From: Tigriopus japonicus
Taxonomy: Eukaryota; Arthropoda; Copepoda; Harpacticoida; Harpacticidae
Assembly (NCBI GenBank): GCA_010645155.1
Contig: CM021321.1
Coordinates: forward strand, 3,109,126-3,173,125
Length of the DNA stretch: 64,000 nucleotides
Direction: 5' to 3'
Shown here: positions 1 through 20,401 of the stretch, piece by piece
Layout of the letters: every line of letters begins with the position of its first letter
How positions within the stretch are numbered: the stretch's first letter is position 1
The notes under the pieces: model-generated
Told to the model about the DNA's origin: nothing
Database searches by the model: none
What the model saw: the letters and a program-made list of their open reading frames with translations, nothing else
Program-made: the position numbers and the translations under genes

Positions 1-24
1 CACGAGACCAGATCCATTGGTCTC

Positions 25-44
25 TTGGTTGGTTGGTTGGTTGG
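25..44. repeat. (TTGG)5 microsatellite
   Basis: Five consecutive TTGG units are visible, flanked by degenerate units such as CTGACTGG. Confidence 0.8.
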
Positions 45-3000
45 CTGACTGGCAGTTCCATCCACCACATTGGGTTTCCTAGGGCCGCTCTTGGCCATTC
101 GACTTTGAGTCTAACCCCCCTCTTCCTAGTAGTAAAGCATACATTCTGCACACTCAATGGGTGCTCGTCGCAATGAGTCTGTCCTTTTGGGCAGATGGAG
201 TGGAGAAAGAAAGAGGAACGAGGGATATGAAATTGAAAAGGAATATAAAAACCTCGACAATTGGATCAAGGAAATGACTCATGATCAATAAAGCGAATTC
301 TGCACGACATGTCATGGTCGAGTTTTGCGAAAATGTGAAGAACTGTCTGAGATCTAGTTAGATTGAACTGTACCAAGTATCAACTAGAAGATCTTATGTT
401 TTGAATAAATATGCTGGTTGTATAGGTTGTAGAATGAATATTCAAGATTCAAAATATCTATTCCTCGGTTTCAACCGGATTACCGGCATTTCATGTACTT
501 ATTCCAAGGATTTCCTTGCTTATTCCTATTCAACCGGCATTACTGGATCAAGGATTTGATCGATTGGAATGCAATAAAAGAGAATTGGAATTGAAAAGCA
601 TCGGACTCTGAGTGCTTCAAGATGTCAAGTAGGTATTCGGATCTAATATTTCCATAAGCTGCTATGAAACATAGTGCACTCAAATTCTTGACGTTTTTTG
701 TAGGTCTGGCAGGTGATGCAATCTGAATCACTGTGGACTACGATCGAAGCCATGAATTTTAATTACTTGAATGAAATGCTTAAATAACACAAAGTCCCTG
801 TAATACGGTAAAAATGAAGTAAAGTAAGTAATACAATACAAATGTACTGTCATTACAAGTTTGGCAAAACCGATATTAAAGTTTTGAATTACCCTTAAAT
901 TTCTTAATCAATAGGTAACATTCACAAAGACGATGGTGTGCGAGTTTTTCCACCTTGATTTCCCAACAAACGACGCAATCAATTTAAGATGATTAAAACA
1001 AACGCTTTGACAGCCATAAAAGTTTCTTCATAATGGCTAAAAAGACCATTATAATGTTGTATTGGCCCTCAAACCTCTAAGGTTTGAGAGCAGTGTGTTC
1101 CTAAATTCTGAGGTTCTAACCCCAAACTCCATTCAAACTGTCCAAAGCCAACTCAATCCTTGGACTTCTCTTCAGGTCCCTATCAATCATGAACCAGTTG
1201 AAATATACGGTGTCCATCGACCAAGTGGTCCTTGATTTGGCTCTCACGGAGAAGACAGATAGCTTTTATGGAACCGTGGAACAAGATTGGAACTGACTCA
1301 AAAATTGCTGCTTTATGACGGGCAATGTATCAGAACACGGTAGGAGGATCCAGAAGTCGAGGAGTAATTCTCCCCCATTATAACTGACAGATGTTCCACA
1401 GGGAATCAACAGCATTGAGGAATAGTGGAACATGCGATTAGATAACGGAACATCATAAGATCAAATTGCTCAAAGAGATTTGCTCAGAATGAAGTCGCGA
1501 TCCCATGGGAAGATTATATGACTCGTGATCTTCTTTGACCATAGATTTTTTTAGTGAATAGTCATTACGGTTTGCGAATTGATAACGAACAGTGAACAAT
1601 AATGGGAGGAATTACTAAGGTGATTCATGTTCATAGCCTCTTCAAGAGACCAACCAAATAGGTTCTTTGGAACAATAACATCAAACACATTTAATGGAAA
1701 AGGAATATCGTTCAAGGAGACCTCTCATATCCTCCCTTTTGGCTTGTAATTGCGCAACTGCATGTTTTGACCCTTGATCATCATCATCATCCTCGTCGTT
1801 TATTCCGATTGTTGAGCAAGAGCACCCCAATTTTCCAACAACCCTCTTACAAGGGAGGTTCGAACCGGTTATCCCCAACATCTCCGGCTTCTTTAATCCC
1901 TCAGTTCCAAGCTTGAGCTATTATTTCCTGACTATGGGGTACACTATTTGCAATGAGACCTATTGAAGCTGGTTATGAGACGCTGATTGCCGATCCCAAC
2001 GACATGTGAGGTAATGGGAGTACCTTGGAGGGGGGTAAATCCTCCTCCCAATTGCGATTAAGTTCTCATCCCTCTCGTGCAAGTGCGCTTCTCTCCAACA
2101 AACAATGGTCAATGCTCAATAACAAACAAATGAATGATGCCGTCCATTGTGCTCAACCTGAGGCTCAAGTCTGCATTGCAAACATGACCCAATGTGCAGA
2201 ACTCATTTATACTTAATATCAGATTGGACGAGAGGGTTTTCTCCGTTGTGTCTTTTTGTTACAGGCAATATGGTGTATCATAGTTGCTTTTTCTAAGTCT
2301 TCTCCATCATAGTTTGGCAAGTCGTTGCCCATTAATATTTCCTGAGTGAGCTAATTGCATCACTCCCTCCTTACTAGGCATCAGGGTTACCAGATTTGAT
2401 TTTTAGTTTAGTCATATTCTACTTTTCAAGCCCCCTGTCTGCACTTTTTGGCAATCTCAATCTTCACTATAGCCTCTTAAAGAGGCTTCATTAAAAAACA
2501 GCTTGTCCGATTGGACTTTTTGGATAATCCAAGAAAGGTGTGGTATCCCTGTCTTGTCCGTGTATTTACAGCCTACATACTAGAATATCATTGCCAAGTA
2601 ATCTGGCTGTTGAGCTCATCAAAGTGAAAGGCACGAAAAGCTCTCTCACCTCGTCGATCCTTTCGCAAAGACGTAGGAAACCAACCCTATTTTGACTCCA
2701 AAGTCCGTGCGTATTGTCTGTATAAGAGAACCTCATGGGAAAGAAGCGACAAATCAGTCACGCTGTTTTGCTTTTTTTGAAGCATCAAATGTTTGCCGTG
2801 ATCGTCGCCACCGTCAAGCAGGAGGTTCAAGTTAAAACGAAATTTGATTTTGTAATCAATGTATGTGGATCCTCCCAATGAGAATTGATCCAGTCATGGT
2901 ATCGCAAAATAAGATGTGTTCAAGCCTTAGCATCGTTATTTTATTGGTTAAAGACCCTTATTGGCTACATTTTTTTCTCTTGAACTTCTTGGTTTGTTTG

Positions 3001-6000
3001 GCTGTTTTAAGCTTCACGTTGAAGCCACTGTTGCTAGTGTTCTGATGACGCTTCTTTCACATGAGATTCTCTAGTATGTGTAACGTCGATCTGCAATACA
3101 CGCCACAAGCAGGGAAACGGCCAAAGGAGTCCGCCACATTCCTGTTCCCTCCCCTCTCCAAACGGGAACATATTCATGCCATCACTTCCCTTCAATCCTT
3201 TCTGGGTTCGTCGTCCCTTTGCTCTGTTTTCCCCCTTGCATTGGATTCCAGAAGTCAAGTTTTGTGTATTCTGTAAATTGGATCCCCAAGCTGAGTTTCT
3301 CGACAATGGGGCCATGTGCAAACTTAGTCCATAGATTTTGATCCAAGGATCAATTCCTATCGACGGGCTTAGACTTTATAGTTCATATTCAGTGAAGAGA
3401 GAGGATGTATTTTGGGGGTAGGTTGATGGGTTTGAACTCAGGTATTGAGGGAGATTTGCAAAGTGGGGCAATCTTCTTACGATGTGGATGGAATGAATGA
3501 AATGCAATTTTCAATTTTCAATGGAACATTATTTGGGTCACCTTCGGAGATGTTTGGGCGGATCTCTTGTATGGGAACAACCCAGAGAGTCGTATCGTAA
3601 GATAGTGACAGGATGGTTATTCAAGACTCAAGATTAATAGATGGTTCCATTTTACTCGAGAATGAAAGCGCCCCTTGATGGAGACGTACACAGGAATCAA
3701 GCTAGGGATCATATGATATATTTCTTTATTCAGAGCAAACGAGCTTTAACTTTGAACAATATGAGCGAGGATTATTTCTTCTTTGGATCGAATTACTGGT
3801 TTCAAACATAATTGATGTTTGACAAAACCTCGATCCAGGTCTAAAACTCTAACAAGGTATCCATATGTACTTAACCGTTGTAAAGTTGATCGAGCTTTTT
3901 TGCTGCTACAGAAACTATAAAATTCTGAGATTTCCAATTAAAAAAACAAATATTTTCTCGATTTTTTCTCTTTTAGGAAACAAAAAAAGTCAAAACTTAT
4001 TTTTCATAAAAGTTATAAATAAATATAAATAAAATAAATATAAAAAAGAAAATATTCAATAAAACCACCTAAGAAAAATAAACTTGCAATAACTCATTAC
4101 CTTTTTAAGAAGTTTTCAAGAAAGAGTTAAGTTCTATTCAGTTCAGTTCTCTTTTCTCTATATGGGTACATTTATGCGTTTCCATCTCAATTTTTATTTC
4201 TTTGCCGAGAATGTCAGAATCCTCAATGATCATAATAGCCCTCTCATTTCTCTGTTATTAAATTCTTAACCCCATTATAACCCATTAATTTCCTACTCAT
4301 CAACTTTCATATCTAGATTGCAAGACATGACAACAACAGAGTGTTGACACTTTCATCACTTCTCTGATTGGAACATTTTGAAACCAAAACAGAGTACCGC
4401 ATTTGTGGCCAACCATTTGACAAACAGATCCAGTTTCCACGTCTCTTTCCCGTTCCCTCTTTTATTTCCACCCTCGTTTTCTCTCTATTTAGCCACACAC
4501 CACAGGGTTTTGAATAAAAACAAAAGCCTTTCCCGTTCCAAATTGGGGTTGCCAAGGCTTGACACGTTGTCAAGAAGGGGAAGAAGCATTTGTTCCCAAT
4601 ACTACAATGGTCAATTTCTCGGTTGCCCAAGCTCGTCATTCTCGAATTATTTGGTGACAGGTACTTCAACAACTAGTTTCGTAATCCATTGTGTTAGGCC
4701 GTTAAAATATGTTCCCAACAGTCACAACCACTGGCAAGGTTTGCAATGCACTTTCCAACTTACCAGCCAAGTGAGAAGCTCTTTTCTATTCCGAGATGCA
4801 CTTTCAGGCGACGATAAAGAAGCCAAAGGCCACTTCCCTTGGCAAGCCAAAAGCACCTCATTTCTGTTTATCTGGCCCATGAGACTCGCCAAGCTTCGTC
4901 ACCTCCATGAAAAGGTCTCGCCACAGTCAAAAATCCGGAACGAACAATTTGCGACGCGAGAACTCGCTTGCTGTCAGCCCATTTTGACCAAGATGTGGCT
5001 GAAACAATGGTAGAAATAGAGCGGAATGAATGGATCTTCTCCCTTCCCCCTTTTGGTTCCAAACCTGCCGACAACCCCTAGTTCCATCTCTATCTCTCTG
5101 TTCCATTATTGCCTCAAGGCTTGGCTTGATGACTCTTTGGATTTAGAAAATCTTGTTGAGGGAATCTCTTGTCAATCTCGACTTGATGACACGTGGATAT
5201 AAGGTCGCAGTGTTTGGGCCATTGGATTCAGGGTAGGTGAATGCCCCATTGCACCCTGTGGAACCATAATCTTGCACACTAAAAATGTTCCCAAGTAAAT
5301 TGGTGGTTTATGAAGAGGAGTGGGATCAAAGTGTTCCTCGGCGTTTTCAAAGGGGAAAATCGAATATTTGAGCAATTGAATCATGTTTTGAGATGAGAGA
5401 TACTACCCAAGGGAGCAATCTACTTGTGCCATGTATGGTTCCAATGATTGGAAATGGTCGATTTACATAGCTCCAAGCTCTGTTATGGTAGATCTCCCTC
5501 TGTCCAAAGAGAGGGTAGCATATCTGGTTGCATTGGAACTGGAACAACCCTCTTCGATTACATCAACAACGAGGAAAAGCAAACTTACGACTCGTTTCCA
5601 TTACTGCAGATCCAAAGATCCATTCTCATATTTGACAAAGAGATGTGTCACAAAGGTGAGAACAGCCTGAAAAACATTTTAGGGGACGTTTGTGATACAA
5701 AGAGGGGTCTGGAGATTTAAAAGTAGCTTGAACACTAATGTTCTCTTAAATACATGCCCTTCCAGGTCATGATGATTTGTTGTAGTTTCCATTTTGGAAC
5801 ATTTACGAAGCGGAATTAAGCACATGTGTTCCAGGATTAAAAATCAAGATTGGTGCTCTGCCGAATTTGATTTGAATTAAACCATTCTGTTTATGGGATG
5901 ACCTAGGGATCTCGAATTTATACAGTTACCTACTTTATCATAAATCATTTATTGTAATGACCTACAACCCATTATACGAGTCCCTGAAAAATAAAGTCAA

Positions 6001-9000
6001 GTCAATTAAAATAGGGAGGAAAGACACCAAAAATTGAATACTCATGCAGAAGGTTTATCGAAACATGCAAGCAAAAAGTCATGATGGAGGAAACAAAAGC
6101 GATTTTACATTAGGAAAATGTAAAAAACAAATGCTCTCCAATCAACATTTTTTTTTCAATTGTATTAAGTATTTCAAAGCTATTTCCTCCAACCAATCTC
6201 GACAATGTTTTTATGTCCGTTTCGATCGTTCACTACTTTCACCCCTTGATGAGGTTTCATTCGGGCAAGTTGTTTCATTGATAAATCCTGGTGTTCATTT
6301 CCAAGCCGGAAGAACGAGGCTTTGGGGGTCCAAGACAATGGTTTCCGTTACCATCAACCCTCAATGAGCCGAAAGGAACTTGAGAGAGAAGGAAAAATGC
6401 CAATTTCGAGAACAGAACGAAGGGGTTGAAGCGAGCCCACTGGGAAAAACACGTGCGTTTCCTTTCTGTGCCAACCCTCATGGAGACCCTAAAGCAAAAG
6501 GGAGTCTCATTTAGTTTGAGATCCTAATTGGTCTTGGCATTTTCAGCCAGTGAGGTTTGGAGAGAGGAGAACCAGGATCGAGGTTTGTTGTCAAAGCCGT
6601 CACGCTGGTTCAATACTTTCAAAACAACTGGATCAAATTACAGGAAGTTTGCAAGATGCCAAGTTTTGATGAGATAAATTCAAAATGCGGAACAAGTTTG
6701 AGCTTAGCTTCAGGAACATACCGAGTAGTTTGTTTGGGAGGCTTTGAGTTTCAGACATCCGGTTGTGTCTGCGGTGGATTCTTTTCAATTCTGGGAAATA
6801 CTATGACGAAAGCAAATTTAGGAGAAAAAATTCTTTCATAAATATGCAAATTTTGTTTCTTTTTTTGCAAACAATTGCTTTTTGTGCTCTAGATAATTAT
6901 CATCCATTTTATGACTGGCTCGTACTCAATGTGAAGACGGCAAACAACTTGCCTCGGGTTTGGACCATAAACGCGTCCAAAAAGAGTCAAGGCACATACA
7001 ATTGAGTTTTCTCAATGTCAAACACATATTGGACGGTAGAGGGCGCTCAATTATCTCAGATGGGAAAAAATTGTTAGCCCTCTAGAAAAAGTAAGAAATA
7101 AGTAAGTAACATATTTTCAAGGATCAGCGATGTTTCAACCATCATATTTCGATAAGACTTTCATAAATATAAAGCGACAGTTCTGGAAGGAGGCTGAAGA
7201 TCCACAATTGGATCTTGCCACTAGTATTGTAGAAATTTTCAAACTAATGAGTGAGGTTTTGATTTGAGTAGATTTAGTGCTCCAAGTGTCATTAACAAAG
7301 TAAAACTGAAGAAGGAGGTTGCTAAACATGGTGAAGTTTTGTATTCAAAATCATGCACTTCATGTGTTGAAAGGTTTCAAGGTTTGATCTTCTTTGCCTC
7401 AACCTTTTTGTTAGAGCCATATTAATACCAGATATGTGTATGTTTTTAAGAAAATTGAATGATGCAATTTCTGGTAGCGTTGTCCCAATGAGGCATTAAA
7501 TGTCCAACCCAAACATAGAAATTAAAGGATGATGGATTTTTCAAGAATTTGAGTGAGGTCTGCTCCCTGTTTCCCTGATATTGTTCATCAATGAAACTTT
7601 TCAGAAGTTGTTCTGAAAGGGGGAATAAAAGCTCCATCTATCGGTTATGGATTGTACTACTTTCCAAACTCTTTTATGTACTGTGACAAGCGTACTGGTT
7701 GAACCCTGAAAGTTGCATTCCAGCCAAATGCCCAAGCTCAAAAGATTGGTGGTTCTTCAAAAACAAAATCAAGATCCAAGAACTGAGCTGGGACTCCATT
7801 TGGGTTTCCATTAAAGAGATGACCTAAAAAGAGGCCTTGACCCCAAATTTCATTTCTTATTGATGGTGAGATGGCGATGGCGTTAAGATTAAGACTAAAG
7901 AAGAGTTTCAATCCAATGAAGATGCTTACCCTGATAAAGAGCTGCGTACTTCCGAATGTTCCATTTTACTCTTCAATATTACAAGACATAAAATGCTTGT
8001 CCAAAAATTGGAGAAAAAGTGCAAGCTTTCAATTTCAAATCAAGCAATTCTAAATGGAAGAAGTGCTTTCTGGTCGTATTTGAGCCATCTCTAATGGTCA
8101 AAAAGGTCAAGAAAGGCCTTGAAAGGTCAACTTCTCAAGTTAGTTCATTAAAAGAAAAGTCACAAGCTTTTAAGCTTTAATGACTAAAACATGCTTTCAT
8201 GGAAAACCTAAAACTAGTGCCAACAATATGAATTCCCATCTAAATCGCAATAAAGGAGGTGGCATAACAATGGTTCAATTTAAGTATGTTACTTAACCAC
8301 CATTTTCTTTAACATGATTCTTTAATTGTAAGAAAACTTCCGTAGTATTGCAATCCACGCGAAATATCTTCGTTGCACTCTAATAAGTGCTCTTCTTTTA
8401 ACTGTCTTTGATCATAGCCTTCACCACAGAAAAGAAACTTTAGTTGTCCGTCCATTTCAAAACTTTTTAAGTCCTTGTTGTGAAGGTGGTCTTTTTGTTT
8501 TTCAACAAATCTTTCAACAGACATTTTCTGTGCCGCATTTCGACCAAGCCTGGGAAATTTCGAATTTGCTTTTCTGAACTTCAAATCTAGGGAATGTTAA
8601 CCTTACATTCAGTAAGTAATACGCATTAAATCAGTGGAATCGCTCCCAAATTGTCTCATGAAATTGTGAGTGAAACGGTTTCTCATGATAAAGCTAAGGA
8701 ATTGACAACATTTGCGTTTTCCCTGCCGATTTTTAAATCGCGAAGCTTTGTTTCTCTAATTTGGAGAAATAAACACAGTCCAAAAATGCTACTTGAAAAT
8801 CAATAATTTCGTTGTGTTGGCCCATGACAAAACTTTGTAAGTCATCAAAAACTCCAAACGTACGCCATGAGAGGCTTAAAAATTCAGATATCTTGTCAAT
8901 CACAGCGTGAAATCATGTTTAAATTTGACTGACAAAATTGCAAGTTTTTGTTTGAGCACCAATTTTGACGTCATTACACCAATTATCAAAAAGTTTAGAA

Positions 9001-9192
9001 CGAAGTGTACGAGTTTGTTTCTACTATATGAATATGAAAAGTTTAGACAATTATTATTTGAACTGACTTGAATTCAACTTTCTGATTGCATTTCCTTTGG
9101 GAAATTTTTAACCTGGATTGCCCGAGGCTGCAAATATATTTAAAAGAAATCTATTTAAAAGAAATTATCCTAATCTTAAAGAAAATGAAAAT

Positions 9193-9218
9193 AAAAGACG
9201 TGTTTTTACACGTCTTTT
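9193..9218. repeat. Short perfect hairpin
   Basis: The 11-base arms AAAAGACGTGT and ACACGTCTTTT are perfect reverse complements around a TTTT loop. No gene is adjacent, and it may be chance or a transposon remnant. Confidence 0.5.
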
Positions 9219-9649
9219 CTACAACACGAATCGAAAAGAATATTTCAAGCTTCCCAAAATCGCGGTTCTTCGTCCTTTCAAAATTGACATCGTGGAACTC
9301 ATCTGATTTACATAAATAATTTATTTCCATGCAAAAAAGTTCAAAATCTGAATGTTTTGGCTAAAAAATCACCTCAATCATACTCGGATTGCCTTCTTGT
9401 GAATTTCATTGTGATTGCCACCAAATTTTGTTAAAAATATTGCCAAAAAATGTTGTAGTATCTTTTGTAATTATTTTGAGAATAGTGTAACAAAATCGGA
9501 TTTTTCGGATCAGCGCTTTTCTCATTAAGTGCAAAAGAAACTGACCTTTGCAAGTACTCCCATCATCTGAAAGTCTTACTTCATAACTTAGAATAGCTGA
9601 TAAACTAAAGTCAAATTGTTACTACTGTAATAAATTCTCACTGATTATT

Positions 9650-9990
9650 TTACTCTTCTGATTTGGCATCTTTTTTCCAATTGCTTCTGCAGCGAACAAG
9701 CAATTTCCCCAGATATGTTTTTAAGTTTTCGAAATTTTGCAATTTAATTGTAAATTAAAATTTACAAGTATCTGGTAGCCCCCCAAGATAAACTGGACAT
9801 TTTTTTGTTGTTACTGTAATATGTAATATTGGCTTGTTTCCTAATTTGATTTTGACTGATAACCTAACCCTTTTCCAGACAATTTTCAACGGAATAAGCA
9901 ATTTTCCCACATATTTTTTCGAAAATTTCCCCATGTTTGAATTTTGTTTGTAATTACATTGTCAAATGCAATTTAGATATATCTGGTGGT
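9650..9990. repeat. Diverged tandem duplication, about 190-bp period
   Basis: The block around 9660-9785 and the block around 9850-9990 share the same order of words: a GATTTGG/GATTTTG start, AAGCAATTT with CCC, then TTTTCGAAA, then an ATATCTGGT-like end. They look like two old copies of one unit. The function is unknown. Confidence 0.35.
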
Positions 9991-10592
9991 CTACATGAAG
10001 TAGCATTCTGCGAAGCGTCATTCCTAAATTTCAGAATCAATTTTCCAACATTCATCAGATAAAGCGTTTTCTCGAGGGTAAAAGAGCTGAAGAATAAGAG
10101 CCAATCAATGGACGATTTAAAAGCAGTTTCCGTCAAAAAGGGTTAAAAGTACATCCCATAAGTTCATATGAAAGAGACAATGAACCTTGTTTAATACCCG
10201 CTTGTCACTTATGTAAGACCTACGGTGCATTGAATATTATGTTAACCATGAGGCTAGGGACTAGAAGTTGCAAGTTGTAAGGTATAGCAAGGTTCAAGAA
10301 GCCCTTCTCATCTTGAACTCTTTATTTTTTTAAGGTCTTATCTCGCATTTAGCCTGGTTCTCTTTACGTCATTGTTTACTTTTGGCCCGGAAGGGATCAT
10401 TGGTTTATGAGAAAGTGCTACGAATCCTGAACTTGTCCATAAACTTGAAGCAAACAAGGCAAAGTTTCATAACATACTTTGCAAACCTCCAGGCCTAAAA
10501 TAAATCTTTTATTTTGAAGAAAACCAAGACCATATTTACAAGAACATTTGTATCATATATATGTGAATAGAACTTGTGCAAAAATTACAAAT

Positions 10593-17551
<6,959 letters not shown>

Positions 17552-19548
17552 CTAGCCATCCAGAGGAGCTCCTAAGTACACCATGGACACCTCCGTGTTC
17601 CCGTAGACAGCCGATACTGAAGGGTAGAGTCGTTTATCTGGCAAACCTAAAAGAAGATGCAATGCAACAACATGATTTTGTTACTTTTGAAAAAAAAAAC
17701 AATGGGTCATTGGGGGAAAGATTGCTTCTTTTTAGAAGTTGTATTTTGGGTTTGTAACCGATACAGGAAATGACATTCCTTGCAAGTCATTATGTGTCGT
17801 CTTGATAAATATTTGATCGGTCAACTTGTTCAAATTTGCAGCTCTAGGGCAAACTTGAACGTATGATTTGTCAAGAATGGTTGAAAAATTCAGGTTTAAA
17901 TTTCACTTCAACAGAATCAAGTTTAAAATATTTGAATATTTTAGGCCATTTCTTTGCAAAGATATACTTTTTTTAGAACTTTTATGTGTTGCTTACCTCT
18001 AAATGCAACTCCCAAAAATTCATAGTTCCTCTCAAATGCTAAGGTATTGTCATCACAGTCGAGTATAACGCGTATCCGTTCGCCAACCTGAAATCGGACA
18101 AATGAAGCCGTTAATTCCCCCATAACAACCATCCATTCCGAACCCAACCTGAACTCACTTGATATTTGGGAGCATTGTTAAGCTGGGGATAGTTCCCTTG
18201 GGAGTCTCCATTATGAAGTAGATGGTTATCAACCAGATTCCAACCCCAACTCTGATCATTGGAGCCGAGTAAGGCCACATAACCGTGACATTGATTAGGC
18301 GCTTCTTGGGTGGCGATCCCAATAACGGCCACTGTGCCCAAGGGACCTTCCCATATGATTTCCCAGGCGTGACGCCCGCGAACGAACCCGAATTTACCTC
18401 GGGCACCATCCGTGCTTTGGGCTACGGGATTCCGATGGAGGGTAAAGCCGTTGGATTTGACATAGATATTTCTAAAAAGAACAAGCAGTAGTTTCTTTTA
18501 TTTTTTTTTGTCATTCGGAAAGGTATTAATTAGAAGTCCCATAAAAGGTCAAAATGTTCGTGGAGTTTACGGTGAATATTGAAAAAGGTCACTCAAAGTT
18601 AGACGTTAAAATATTGCCTGTCAGCATAGCAATACATTTCGGTCAGTTTTCGGTCAGAGCATTATAATGCCCTAAAATATAAATTTCTTCAACATTGACA
18701 CTAATGGCCAAAATCCATTTTTATCATCTTAACAGGCGATATACTGTGTTTTAGGGAATGGAAATATACGAATTCAAATCCTAGGATATCTCTTCCAAAG
18801 AATACCCTTGAATAGACCGCTGTTGGGGGATCAAATATGGAATATTTGTGTGAAACAGAAAAAAGTCACATGCGATATCGAGCACGTCCTTTTGGATTTG
18901 ATTATAGATGAAGAGAGAAATGAGATCGTAGAGAGGTACTAAAAAGATGTAAATATTTTGCAAAAATTACGTGGATTAATCTTGTTTTCAAACTTATTCG
19001 CCATTATACCTAAAGTAACATTTAACTCTAGGCGCCTTTTCGAATTTAATGAGGCACCGCTATCACTCATAGAAACATATTTGTTTCCTGTTTGTGCATC
19101 CTAGCTAAAACGTCTCAAAACCTGGCCAAGATATCAGGAAGTCTTTGCCTAAAGCTAATTTGCTCATAGGTCCACACATCCTCCGCCTAACACGAAACAC
19201 CTATTTCTAAAATAAAACTGACCTAGAGCAGTCTTCAGGGCTCCAAGCGTGGTAAAAAGCCCGTAATTTGGCCTTGTACGTGGGCAAGGAAGACAAGAGT
19301 TCCGAATGGAGCGCTTCGGCCGCCAATTGTCGCACACAATGCAATCGCCACACATCATTGTCCTCGTCCGTCAAAAAGGTCAACCAAGGCTTGCACACCA
19401 AAGAACAATTGCGGAGTGTGCTCAAATCCAACATGGAGAACAACACCTCCAACACGGAAGGCGGCCAACGCGATGGACAACAAGGCCCTGACAGATTAGA
19501 TTGGCTCGTCAAGCCTCCCGAGGCCCCCGAGGCCAAGGATAAAGACAT
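17552..19548 (-). CDS. FBXO45: F-box/SPRY domain protein 1 (FBXO45, Fsn)
   Basis: This is the substrate-recognition subunit of the atypical Highwire/PAM (MYCBP2) E3 ubiquitin ligase, which controls synapse growth in flies, worms and mammals. Minus-strand exons are 19548-19223, 18471-18159, 18087-17997 and 17646-17552. Phases fit and give 274 residues ending in APLDG then TAG. The F-box lies near residues 27-70 ([20 protein letters not shown]). The DCSR-NIYVK linker spans the first intron. The SPRY domain follows, with [64 protein letters not shown] and [14 protein letters not shown], nearly identical to the fly and human proteins. An in-frame ATG at 19686 would add 46 residues; I prefer 19548 because family members are short at the N-terminus. 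COX15 starts 854 bp away in the opposite direction. Confidence 0.96.
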
Positions 19549-20401
19549 GGAACCCAGCCTCCGTTTCACGTGGGACAATTTAGGGTGGTTATAGATGAGG
19601 ATGGGACATTTTGAGTTTCCCTTAATTGAGCGATGAGGTTGTCGGCCTTTGTGATAGCTGCGTGTCCGCCTCTCAGAAAGCTGCACAAAGTCTTAGACCA
19701 ATGGGGACCAATGGAACAACAGGCACGGCGGGGCAACAAGCCAACCATGGAGCATGGAACACCCAGACATGGCACAAGCTAGCAGAATGGTAAAAAGTGG
19801 AGACACTCATGGATTGGATTGGATTGGATTGGTCCTGATTGGCTTAGGATTTGGGATTGGATTGGTCAGGGTTGTGGTGTTTTAAGAACTTAAAAGGCGC
19901 GATGGCGATGCGTTGTGTTCATAGGTTGACCGAGAAATGCGAAAGACTATTTTTGAGGTAGGATTTCAAACTTGAAAAGGGGTAACTGAAGGTTTAGAGA
20001 AGGAAATAAGGTTCAAAAGAGGTATTTTAGAGGGAGAAAGAGACCTCGGAGAGTCTTCTAGTGCACAAACAGTGTAGGATTGATTGAGTGTGACTGATGA
20101 GAATGGACTCGCTGATGAGGAAAAGTGAAGCCATGAGAAAATAAAGGATTGATTTTATGTCAACCTTTAGGTTTCATGACAAATGAATGAAGGGAACCTA
20201 CATTCATACTTCTGATAAGAGCTTACGTTAACTTTTATTATATTACACTCACGTATCTATTATTATGCTAATTGAAACAAATCTCATGGTTCGGTTAAAG
20301 TCGATTGTATATTTGGAAGAATTACCCAATTTGTTTTGTGCAAAAAAATATCGCCACAACATACGTACGATCGGCCTTTTATATTTGCTTTTAGATTCAC
20401 T
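19549..20401. other. Divergent promoter region between FBXO45 and COX15
   Basis: The start codons of the two genes point away from each other across this gap, so 5' untranslated regions and promoters of both should lie here. The clearest signal is the ATTGG cluster at 19813-19865. First untranslated exons are not identifiable by eye. Confidence 0.6.
19813..19865. promoter_or_regulatory. ATTGG (inverted CCAAT) pentamer cluster
   Basis: ATTGG occurs seven times, starting at 19813, 19818, 19823, 19828, 19838, 19856 and 19861. The first four are head to tail. CCAAT boxes bind the NF-Y factor and are common in bidirectional promoters of housekeeping genes; that role here is inference. A simple (GGATT)n microsatellite would also explain the first four units. 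Confidence 0.5.

Larger units (their letters stand above)
1..10592. other. Gene-poor stretch, no gene recognised
   Basis: I read both strands and found no exon I could assign to a protein family. The longest open frames here, such as the one over 4378-5013 on the plus strand, lack an early ATG and resemble nothing known. The stretch holds a short TTGG microsatellite, a perfect hairpin and a diverged tandem duplication, listed separately. It may be intergenic DNA or part of a long intron of a gene lying outside the window; the sequence does not decide this. Confidence 0.5.

Noticed and set aside
4378..5013. 211-codon open frame on the plus strand
   Set aside because: It begins with TTG, has no ATG until near codon 168, has an overlapping long frame on the other strand, and shows no recognisable domain.
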